From Arcobacter sp. (GTDB taxonomy: Bacteria; Campylobacterota; Campylobacteria; Campylobacterales; Arcobacteraceae), in NCBI GenBank assembly GCA_030635995.1, contig DAOVXU010000124.1, positions 1-5,488 of the forward strand: a stretch of DNA of 5,488 nucleotides, given 5' to 3'. The notes beneath the pieces were generated by a model. That model did no database searches. It saw only the letters and a list, made by a program, of their open reading frames with translations, and was not told where the DNA came from. Both the position numbers and the translations under genes were made by a program. The first letter of the stretch is position 1. Each line of letters starts with the position of its first letter. Positions 1 through 5,346 of the stretch are shown one piece after another.

Positions 1-538
1 AAGTATTAAATTGGTCAAATAGATCTTCATAAATCATAAGATACGGTTTATGAGCATTGTTTTTTTCCATCATCCAATCTTCAAAAGTTTCATCATAGGT
101 GCTATTTAGATATAAAGAGTATATATCATATAAATATCCACCATCGTAAGGTTCAGTTTCACCATCTTTTGGAAAAATTCTTTTTTCATATAGAGATCTA
201 AATAGTGTTTTTAGTTCACTTGGTTGTTTAAGTGTAATAGGTAGATTCATAGATTTCATAATCTTATAACTTACACTATGAAATGTACCAGATACTATTT
301 TAGATGCCAACCCTTTTGAAAAATATATAGCAACTCTCTCTATCATCTCAGATGCTGCTTTATTTGTAAATGTGAGTAATAATATATTTTGGGGTTCTAT
401 TCCATTTTGTAGTAGATGTGCTATTCTACCAACTATTGTAGAGGTTTTTCCTGTACCAGCACTAGCAATTGTAAGGTTGTGACCTATATCTGCTGTTGCT
501 GATCTGTATTGTTCTTCATTTAGATTTTTTAATGGCAT
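1..538 (-). CDS. UvrD/Rep-family superfamily 1 DNA helicase, N-terminal part (runs off left edge)
   Basis: I translated the minus strand leftwards from the ATG at 536-538 and read 179 open codons to the window edge, so the gene is partial only because the window ends. The protein opens with a Q-motif-like LNEEQ (Q10), then Walker A ASAGTGKT (residues 25-32, Lys31), motif Ia LTFTNKAASEM (55-65) and motif Ib SGTFHS (83-88). This order and spacing are those of domain 1A of UvrD/Rep/PcrA ATP-dependent 3'-5' DNA helicases, which unwind DNA in repair and replication restart. Motif II and everything after it lie outside the window, so the subfamily (UvrD, Rep, PcrA or another UvrD-like helicase) cannot be decided. 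The start is fixed by an in-frame TAG five codons upstream with no other ATG between them. No strong Shine-Dalgarno is visible. It lies 23 bases downstream of the small membrane-protein gene on the same strand and may be read from the same transcript. Confidence 0.93.
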   Translation of the reverse strand, partial: MPLKNLNEEQYRSATADIGHNLTIASAGTGKTSTIVGRIAHLLQNGIEPQNILLLTFTNKAASEMIERVAIYFSKGLASKIVSGTFHSVSYKIMKSMNLPITLKQPSELKTLFRSLYEKRIFPKDGETEPYDGGYLYDIYSLYLNSTYDETFEDWMMEKNNAHKPYLMIYEDLFDQFNT

Positions 539-561
539 ATGGAATATTAGCTAAATTAGTA

Positions 562-759
562 TTATTTTTTATCTACAATTGTTGTTTCTGTAAATTTAAT
601 ATAATCATCTGGCTGCATAGTAAGAATTAATCCATAGACTAATATCAATATTCCAAAAACTATCCCAAGCTTTTTAATAAATCTTTTTCTATATGTTATA
701 TTTGAAAGATATATAATAAGTGCAGCACCTATTATAAATAATATTATCCCTACTTGCAT
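562..759 (-). CDS. small two-helix membrane protein, function unknown
   Basis: I do not recognise this 65-residue protein. It has two hydrophobic segments, about residues 3-21 and 31-48, joined by a strongly basic turn (YRKRFIKK, about 23-30), and ends in a hydrophilic tail rich in Asp, Thr and Lys. By the positive-inside rule the basic turn should face the cytoplasm, placing both ends in the periplasm; this topology is inferred. It starts 21 bases after the flagellin stop and ends 23 bases before the helicase start, all on the same strand, which supports a real gene in a short transcription unit. The only ribosome-site candidate is a weak purine stretch (AGAAAG) rather far upstream of the ATG. 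No motif suggests a flagellar or DNA-repair role, so position alone should not be used to assign function. Confidence 0.72.
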   Translation of the reverse strand: MQVGIILFIIGAALIIYLSNITYRKRFIKKLGIVFGILILVYGLILTMQPDDYIKFTETTIVDKK

Positions 760-780
760 TTACAAGTGCTTTCTAATAAA

Positions 781-1584
781 TTAAGTAAGTAGGGCAAGAT
801 TTCTACCTTGTGTAGCATTTGCTTGAGATTGAACTATAATACCGATTTGACTAAGAAGATTTGATTTACTAAAGCTAGTAACCTCTTTACTATAATCTAC
901 ATCCATTATATTACCTCTAGCTGATGCAATATTTGTTTCCATTGTTATATTATTTCTTACATTTGATTCCATTGCATTTGTTGCACTTGCAAAATCACTT
1001 GCATAATTATTTAATTCATCTATCCCTTTATCGACAGCATTAAGAAGTTCTCCCATCGCTGTACGACTTGTACTAAAGTCACCTAAAAATGATTTTAAAT
1101 CATCAGAGATAGTACTTGTATCAGCTTTTTGCATATTTATAGTACTATCTTCACCTATAATCGTTAAATCATCTGAAATATCTTCTTGAGTAGTTAAAAG
1201 TGTTGTTCCATTGTATGTAGTACTATTGGATATATTATCAAATTGTTCTATAAGTTTTCCAATTTGATTTGATATTGCCTCTTTACCCTCTTGACTTGTA
1301 GTACCATTCATAGCTTTTAGAGTTTCAGTTCTAATATTTTCTAAAATATCTTTTTGACTTGATATTCCAGACATAGCAATTGAACCCATCGCTATACCAC
1401 TTGTCATATTTTCTATACTTTGAGATAAAGAATTTTTTTGTACATCCAATGCATCTGCTATTGCTAAACCTGAAGCATTGTCAGCTGCACTATTAATAGC
1501 TAATGCACTACCAATTTTTTCTAGTGAATTAGATTGTAAATCATTTATACTTGGTAAATTATTATATGATGAATTAATTGTCAT
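781..1584 (-). CDS. compact, atypical flagellin
   Basis: This 267-residue protein is a flagellin. The N-terminal D0/D1 part carries SLEKIGSALAINSAAD and ASGLAIAD (about residues 20-44), then a long helix, and ends with TYNGTTLL (123-130). The C-terminal part carries ASARGNIMDVDYSKEV (220-235) and a D0 helix finishing in NLALLT. There is almost nothing between the two D1 halves, so the variable D2/D3 domains are missing, as in other short flagellins. There is no cysteine. Two features are unusual: about eight residues are missing at the N-terminus compared with Campylobacter FlaA or E. coli FliC, and the near-universal SGLRIN reads SALAIN. The start is well set: a GAAGGGA site lies 6 bases upstream, and no ATG, GTG or TTG occurs between it and the in-frame TAA at 1645-1647. 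It could be a filament subunit, a minor flagellin, or a secreted FlaC-like protein; the sequence alone does not decide. No terminator follows it. Confidence 0.93.
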   Translation of the reverse strand: MTINSSYNNLPSINDLQSNSLEKIGSALAINSAADNASGLAIADALDVQKNSLSQSIENMTSGIAMGSIAMSGISSQKDILENIRTETLKAMNGTTSQEGKEAISNQIGKLIEQFDNISNSTTYNGTTLLTTQEDISDDLTIIGEDSTINMQKADTSTISDDLKSFLGDFSTSRTAMGELLNAVDKGIDELNNYASDFASATNAMESNVRNNITMETNIASARGNIMDVDYSKEVTSFSKSNLLSQIGIIVQSQANATQGRNLALLT

Positions 1585-1590
1585 AACATA

Positions 1591-1597
1591 TCCCTTC
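1591..1597 (-). promoter_or_regulatory. ribosome binding site of the flagellin gene
   Basis: On the minus strand this reads GAAGGGA, 6 bases before the ATG at 1584. It is the clearest Shine-Dalgarno on this strand, and it supports the short N-terminus as genuine rather than a mis-called start. Confidence 0.7.
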
Positions 1598-1606
1598 TGT
1601 ATAGAT

Positions 1607-1635
1607 ATTATAGGGCTATATTGATTAAAAAGTTC
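1607..1635 (-). promoter_or_regulatory. candidate flagellin promoter (sigma-28-like or sigma-70-like)
   Basis: On the minus strand the segment reads GAACTTTT, 12 bases, then CCCTATAAT. GAACTTTT matches 5 of 8 positions of the sigma-28 -35 element (TAAAGTTT) and CCCTATAA matches 6 of 8 of its -10 element (GCCGATAA), with a spacer one base longer than the usual 11. The same bases contain a perfect TATAAT that sigma-70 could use, although no good -35 for it is present. The -10 ends about 23 bases before the flagellin ATG, giving a short leader. No GG-N10-GC sigma-54 signature is apparent upstream. The assignment is by pattern only. Confidence 0.35.
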
Positions 1636-1660
1636 TGAAATTTTTTAAATAATTATACAA

Positions 1661-1669
1661 TGTGATAAT
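1661..1669 (+). promoter_or_regulatory. candidate extended -10 for the fabZ operon
   Basis: TGTGATAAT resembles an extended -10 (TGn followed by a five-of-six match to TATAAT), the form favoured by Campylobacterota housekeeping promoters, and it follows an AT-rich tract. Its transcript would have a leader of roughly 145 bases before fabZ. In such AT-rich DNA, matches of this quality arise by chance, and a second candidate lies closer to the gene. Confidence 0.25.
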
Positions 1670-1756
1670 TTTTTATTTGTGAGTTTGATTTTGTTTAGGT
1701 ATATTTTTTTGATAGTTGAATTAAGTTTTGTTATCTAATCAAATAATAATGAATAT

Positions 1757-1769
1757 TTAGTTAAACTAA
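1757..1769. repeat. 13-bp palindrome upstream of fabZ, possible operator
   Basis: TTAGTTAAACTAA is a perfect inverted repeat with 6-base arms around a single central base. If transcription uses the TATAGT at 1781-1786, the palindrome covers roughly the -35 region, where a dimeric regulator could bind. No known operator consensus is recognised. Confidence 0.3.
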
Positions 1770-1780
1770 TATATAAATAA

Positions 1781-1796
1781 TATAGTGTAAAACACT
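1781..1796 (+). promoter_or_regulatory. candidate proximal -10 of the fabZ operon overlapping a small inverted repeat
   Basis: TATAGT (1781-1786) matches the -10 consensus at five of six positions and would start a transcript about 28 bases before the fabZ ATG. Overlapping it is AGTGT-AAA-ACACT (1784-1796), a perfect 5-base inverted repeat with a 3-base centre that would straddle the start site. No convincing -35 is present, which is normal for this phylum. The arrangement suits a promoter with an operator, but this is inferred from pattern only. Confidence 0.28.
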
Positions 1797-1820
1797 TAAA
1801 GACCATTAATAGGATACAAA

Positions 1821-2264
1821 ATGTTAGATGTTGTTCAAATTCAAGAAATTCTTCCTCATAGATACCCATTTTTATTAGTAGATAAAGTTACTGATATGAA
1901 TGAGGGGGCAGATATAGTTGCATATAAAAATATTTCAATAAGTGAGCCAGTATTTCAAGGGCATTTTCCTGGTCATCCAATATATCCTGGTGTAATGATA
2001 CTGGAGGGTATGGCACAAGCAGGAGGAATTCTTGCTTTTAAAAGTGCTGGATATACACAAGAAGAGATGAAACAAAAAGTTGTTTACTTTATGAGTATTG
2101 ATGGAGCTAAATTTAGAGTTCCTGTTAAGCCAGGTGATAAGCTTGAATATAGAATAAAAGTGATTAAACAAAGAAAAACTCTTATTGTTCTTGGTGGGGA
2201 AGCATATGTTGATGATGTTTTGGTTTCTGAAGCAGAATTAAAAGCAATGATTGTAGATAAATAA
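1821..2264 (+). CDS. fabZ: (3R)-hydroxyacyl-[acyl-carrier-protein] dehydratase FabZ
   Basis: FabZ removes water from (3R)-hydroxyacyl-ACP to give trans-2-enoyl-ACP in each cycle of type II fatty acid synthesis in the cytoplasm. The 147-residue product is full length for the family and is a single hot-dog fold. The family signature HRYPFLLVDKV lies at residues 13-23. The active-site segment GHFPGHPIYPGVMILEGMAQAGG (47-69) holds the catalytic His48 and Glu62, spaced 14 residues apart as in characterised FabZ enzymes. The start is supported by AGGA at 1811-1814, six bases before the ATG; the same AGGATAC-AAA-type leader recurs before mreB. It is the first gene of the operon, nine bases ahead of lpxA. 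FabZ and LpxA draw on the same hydroxyacyl-ACP pool, so their pairing links phospholipid and lipid A synthesis. Confidence 0.97.
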   Translation: MLDVVQIQEILPHRYPFLLVDKVTDMNEGADIVAYKNISISEPVFQGHFPGHPIYPGVMILEGMAQAGGILAFKSAGYTQEEMKQKVVYFMSIDGAKFRVPVKPGDKLEYRIKVIKQRKTLIVLGGEAYVDDVLVSEAELKAMIVDK

Positions 2265-2273
2265 GAGTTTAAA

Positions 2274-3059
2274 ATGAATAATATTCATAAAAGTGCTATT
2301 ATTGAAGATGGTGCTGTGTTGGGTGATAATATCACTATAGGAGCATTTACAATTATAAATAATAAAGTTACTATTGGTGATAATACAACAATAGGAAGTC
2401 ATACTTTAATTGATGGTAAAACAACTATTGGTAAAAATAATAGAATATTTTCCCATGCAGTTATTGGTACTATACCTCAAGATTTAAAATTTGATGGGGA
2501 AGATGTAGAGCTGATTATTGGTGATAATAATACAATAAGAGAACATACTCTTTTAAATCCTGGAACTAAAGGTGGCGGTGCTATTACTAAAATTGGTAAT
2601 GGTTGTTTACTTATGGGTCATGTTCATATAGGACATGATTGTATTATTGAAGATAATATAGTTATAGCAAATTCTTGTGCTGTAGCTGGACATGTTGAGA
2701 TTGATTCAAATGTAGTAATTGGTGGTATGAGTGCTATTCATCAATTTTGTAAAATAGGTGAAGGTGCGATGATAGGTGGTGGTTCTATATTGGTTCAAGA
2801 TATACCACCATTTTGTATTTGTGAAGGTAATCGGGCAACTTTACGAAGTTTAAATATAAATGGATTACGAAGAAGATTTAAAGATAGAACTAATATTGAT
2901 GCTATTAAAAAAGTATATAAAATAATTTTTGATTCTTCAAATCCTATAAAAGAATCAGCTTTAAGTGCAATAGAAACAACAGAAAATAAGTATGCAAAAC
3001 AATTAGCTACTTTTGTATTAGAAACAAAAAGGGGTATCCCCTTTACAAGGAAACAATAA
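2274..3059 (+). CDS. lpxA: acyl-ACP--UDP-N-acetylglucosamine O-acyltransferase LpxA
   Basis: LpxA performs the first step of lipid A synthesis, moving an (R)-3-hydroxyacyl chain from ACP to the 3-position of UDP-GlcNAc in the cytoplasm; it works as a trimer. The 261-residue length is normal. The first two thirds are hexapeptide repeats of a left-handed beta helix, and the last 70 or so residues form the helical C-terminal domain. Aligned by eye to the E. coli enzyme with an offset of four, the catalytic His125 is His121 (in GHVHIGHDC), with His118, His140 and His156 also kept. The substrate contacts Gln73 and Asn198 correspond to Gln69 and Asn194. The acyl-length position Gly173 corresponds to Gly169, which suggests a long (about C14) acyl chain. 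Some Campylobacterota acylate an amino-sugar variant of the substrate; this cannot be decided here. A weak AAGAG precedes the start. The last codons form a hairpin just before the clpX ribosome site. Confidence 0.97.
   Translation: MNNIHKSAIIEDGAVLGDNITIGAFTIINNKVTIGDNTTIGSHTLIDGKTTIGKNNRIFSHAVIGTIPQDLKFDGEDVELIIGDNNTIREHTLLNPGTKGGGAITKIGNGCLLMGHVHIGHDCIIEDNIVIANSCAVAGHVEIDSNVVIGGMSAIHQFCKIGEGAMIGGGSILVQDIPPFCICEGNRATLRSLNINGLRRRFKDRTNIDAIKKVYKIIFDSSNPIKESALSAIETTENKYAKQLATFVLETKRGIPFTRKQ
3028..3044 (+). repeat. GC-containing hairpin at the lpxA/clpX junction
   Basis: AAAGGGG-TAT-CCCCTTT forms a perfect 7-base-pair stem with a 3-base loop inside lpxA codons 252-257. It ends two bases before the AAGGA ribosome site of clpX (3047-3051). 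There is no U-run after it, so it is not an intrinsic terminator. The codons used (AGG, ATC, CCC) are less A/T-rich than is typical of this region. A role in mRNA stability or in translation of clpX is possible but only inferred. Confidence 0.5.
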
Positions 3060-3061
3060 GA

Positions 3062-4303
3062 ATGGATAAAAATATACCAATATGTGATTTTTGCGGAGTT
3101 CAAGATAATGAAAAAAATCCTGTAATATCAGGAGATAAATCAAGCATATGTAAAGTTTGTGCAAAAAGTGCATATGATATAATTGTTGGACATCAAAATG
3201 ATGAATCTGACACTTTAGTGAAAATGGATAAAAGTAATAATGTTCAAGTTAAAAAAGAGCAAAAAATATTAACACCAAAAGAGTTAAAAGCTATTTTAGA
3301 TGAATATGTTATTGGTCAAGATAAAGCTAAAAAAGTTTTAAGTGTTGCTGTTTATAATCACTATAAAAGGGTATTTCAAAGTTCAGCACATAAAGATGAT
3401 ACAGAACTTACAAAAGCAAATGTACTTTTAATAGGACCAACTGGAAGTGGTAAAACTCTTTTAGCTCAAACAATAGCAAAATATCTTGATGTACCTTTTG
3501 CAATTGCTGATGCTACAAGTTTAACGGAAGCACGATATGTAGGGGATGATGTTGAAAATATTGTAACTCGTCTTATACAAGCTGCTGATGGTGATGTAAA
3601 AAAAGCTGAAACTGGTATAATTTTTATTGATGAGGTTGATAAAGTAGCTAGAATGAGTGAAAATAGATCAATTACTAGAGATGTTTCTGGTGAAGGTGTT
3701 CAGAAAGCACTGCTTAAAATAATAGAGGGAAGTAGTATAAATGTACCACCAAAAGGTGGAAGAAAACATCCAAATGGTGAAGCTATATCTATAGATACTA
3801 CAAATATACTGTTTATTTGTGGCGGTGCCTTTGATGGATTAAAAGATATTATCTCTAAAAGAGAGGGTGGAAATACTCTTGGGTTTAATCAAGATAAAAA
3901 AACTAAAAAAGAGCAAGAGGGATTAATAGAATCTGTTGAAGCAGATGATATTATGAAATATGGACTTATCCCTGAACTTATTGGTAGACTTCATATGATT
4001 ACAACTCTGCAAGAGATAGATGAAGAAGCTATGATACATATTTTAACAGAACCTAAAAATGCTTTAACAAAACAATATAAAAAGCTTTTTTCTATGGATA
4101 ATGTTAATTTAAAATTTGATAAAGCATCTCTTAAAGAGGTTGCTAGTAAAGCGGTTTTAAGAAAAACAGGGGCTAGAGGATTGAGAGCAATTTTGGAAGA
4201 TGTTATGTTAGATGTTATGTATGAATTACCAGAATATTCAAATAAAACAGTAACAATTACAAAAGATGTGATTAATAAAACCAAGAAACCAAAAGTTGCA
4301 TAA
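3062..4303 (+). CDS. clpX: ATP-dependent Clp protease ATP-binding subunit ClpX
   Basis: ClpX is the hexameric AAA+ unfoldase that recognises tagged substrates and threads them into the ClpP peptidase. The 413-residue protein is complete. The N-terminal zinc-binding domain has C8-x2-C11 and C30-x2-C33. The AAA+ module has Walker A GPTGSGKT (125-132), Walker B IIFIDE (186-191), the RKH loop at 234-236, the ClpP-binding tripeptide LGF (273-275), an arginine finger in IGR (Arg309) and sensor 2 in GARGLR (Arg372). These show a working ATPase that should dock on ClpP. The oddity is the first pore loop: residues 158-161 read RYVG instead of the usual GYVG, with the aromatic Tyr159 kept. The usual QEF after the RKH loop is also GEA. 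The start has AAGGA ten bases upstream, inside the end of lpxA, and only two bases separate the lpxA stop from this ATG, so translation is probably coupled. Confidence 0.97.
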   Translation: MDKNIPICDFCGVQDNEKNPVISGDKSSICKVCAKSAYDIIVGHQNDESDTLVKMDKSNNVQVKKEQKILTPKELKAILDEYVIGQDKAKKVLSVAVYNHYKRVFQSSAHKDDTELTKANVLLIGPTGSGKTLLAQTIAKYLDVPFAIADATSLTEARYVGDDVENIVTRLIQAADGDVKKAETGIIFIDEVDKVARMSENRSITRDVSGEGVQKALLKIIEGSSINVPPKGGRKHPNGEAISIDTTNILFICGGAFDGLKDIISKREGGNTLGFNQDKKTKKEQEGLIESVEADDIMKYGLIPELIGRLHMITTLQEIDEEAMIHILTEPKNALTKQYKKLFSMDNVNLKFDKASLKEVASKAVLRKTGARGLRAILEDVMLDVMYELPEYSNKTVTITKDVINKTKKPKVA

Positions 4304-4307
4304 AGGA
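4304..4307 (+). promoter_or_regulatory. ribosome binding site of mreB
   Basis: AGGA lies seven bases before the mreB ATG and directly follows the clpX stop. The leader AGGATACTAAA nearly repeats the fabZ leader AGGATACAAA, suggesting a favoured initiation context in this genome for these two genes, whereas lpxA and mreC have weak sites. Confidence 0.6.
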
Positions 4308-4314
4308 TACTAAA

Positions 4315-5346
4315 ATGATATTTGATAAATTTATAGGTTTGTTTTCAAACGATATGGCGATAGATTTGGGTACAGCTAATACACTTGTATCTATTAAAGG
4401 TAAAGGTATTATTATTAATGAACCTTCAGTTGTTGCTGTTCAGCATGATAGATATGGACGAGATAAAATTCTAGCAGTTGGTTCTGAAGCTAAGATGATG
4501 ATAGGTAAAACACCTGTAAATATTCAAGCTGTTCGTCCTATGAAAGATGGTGTTATTGCTGATTTTGAGATGACTGAGAGAATGATAAGATATTTTATAG
4601 AAAAAGCACACAATAGAAAATCATTTATCCGTCCTAGAATTATTATATGTATTCCACATGGTATTACCCAAGTGGAAAGAAAAGCGGTAAAAGAATCAGC
4701 ACTTAGTGCAGGAGCTAGAGAAGTATTTCTAGTAGAAGAGCCTATGGCTGCTGCTATTGGAGCTGGTATTCCTGTAAGTAGTCCTGATGGATATGTAGTA
4801 GTTGATATTGGTGGTGGAACAACAGAGATTGGTGTTACCTCATTGGGTGGATTGGTTTTAAGTAAATCTATAAAAGTGGCTGGAGATAGATTTGATAAGT
4901 CAATTATAGATTATGTAAGACAAAATTTCAATCTTTATATAGGTGAGAGAACTGCTGAAAATATTAAATTAGAGATTGGTACTGCTATTAAATTGCCAAA
5001 AGATATTATTATAAAAGTTAAAGGTAGAGATAGTACTGGTCTTTTATCAACAATAGAACTAAGTAGTGAGGGTGTAAGAAATGCTCTTAAGGAACCATTT
5101 AAAGAGATATCACTTGCAGTTAGACAAGTGTTAGAAGAGATGCCACCTGATTTAGCAGGTGATGTTGTAGACAATGGCGTAGTTCTAACAGGTGGTGGAG
5201 CTTTAATAAGAGGACTTGATAAATATTTAGCAACAGATATAAAACTTCCTGTAAGAGTAGCTGATGAACCACTTCTTGCTGTTGCTTATGGTACGAGTAA
5301 AGTACTAGATGAAGAGAAGCTTTTACAAGTAATCTCAAATGAGTAA
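4315..5346 (+). CDS. mreB: rod shape-determining protein MreB
   Basis: MreB is the bacterial actin that forms membrane-bound filaments and directs the elongation wall-synthesis complex, giving rod or helical shape. The 343-residue length is typical. The actin-fold nucleotide motifs are all present: phosphate-1 DLGTANTLV (17-25), the EEPMAAAIGAG segment (141-151) that carries the family's catalytic glutamate, phosphate-2 VVDIGGGTTEIGV (162-174) and the adenosine motif LTGGGALIRGLD (291-302). The first ten residues, MIFDKFIGLF, look like the short amphipathic membrane-binding helix of Gram-negative MreB, and residues 92-95 (RYFI) fall in the hydrophobic membrane-insertion loop. The start is chosen by AGGA at 4304-4307. 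Its stop codon overlaps the mreC start by one base (TAATG), so the shape proteins are made together. DnaK and FtsA share the fold but not this length or these motif details. Confidence 0.97.
   Translation: MIFDKFIGLFSNDMAIDLGTANTLVSIKGKGIIINEPSVVAVQHDRYGRDKILAVGSEAKMMIGKTPVNIQAVRPMKDGVIADFEMTERMIRYFIEKAHNRKSFIRPRIIICIPHGITQVERKAVKESALSAGAREVFLVEEPMAAAIGAGIPVSSPDGYVVVDIGGGTTEIGVTSLGGLVLSKSIKVAGDRFDKSIIDYVRQNFNLYIGERTAENIKLEIGTAIKLPKDIIIKVKGRDSTGLLSTIELSSEGVRNALKEPFKEISLAVRQVLEEMPPDLAGDVVDNGVVLTGGGALIRGLDKYLATDIKLPVRVADEPLLAVAYGTSKVLDEEKLLQVISNE

Noticed and set aside
752..767. Small inverted repeat ACTTG-CATTTA-CAAGT around the start of the 65-residue gene
   Set aside because: Only five base pairs, mostly weak, with no U-run; too little to call a terminator or a translational switch.
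1585..1644. Upstream extension of the flagellin to restore a normal-length N-terminus
   Set aside because: The frame is open for 20 codons but holds no ATG, GTG or TTG before the TAA at 1645-1647, and its residues do not resemble a flagellin start.
1935..2171. 78-codon minus-strand reading frame inside fabZ
   Set aside because: It is entirely antisense to a full-length FabZ with intact catalytic motifs, and its product resembles nothing and is rich in residues typical of antisense reading.
2795..3103. 102-codon minus-strand frame across the lpxA/clpX junction
   Set aside because: It lies opposite two well-supported genes and has no ribosome site or recognisable domain.
3991..4284. 97-codon minus-strand frame inside clpX
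   Set aside because: It is antisense to the conserved C-terminal part of ClpX; its hydrophobic look follows from the opposite strand's codons.
4935..5338. Two overlapping minus-strand frames inside mreB (4935-5174 and 5120-5338)
   Set aside because: Both are antisense to intact MreB motifs; the second is a leucine-rich, low-complexity product typical of a shadow frame.
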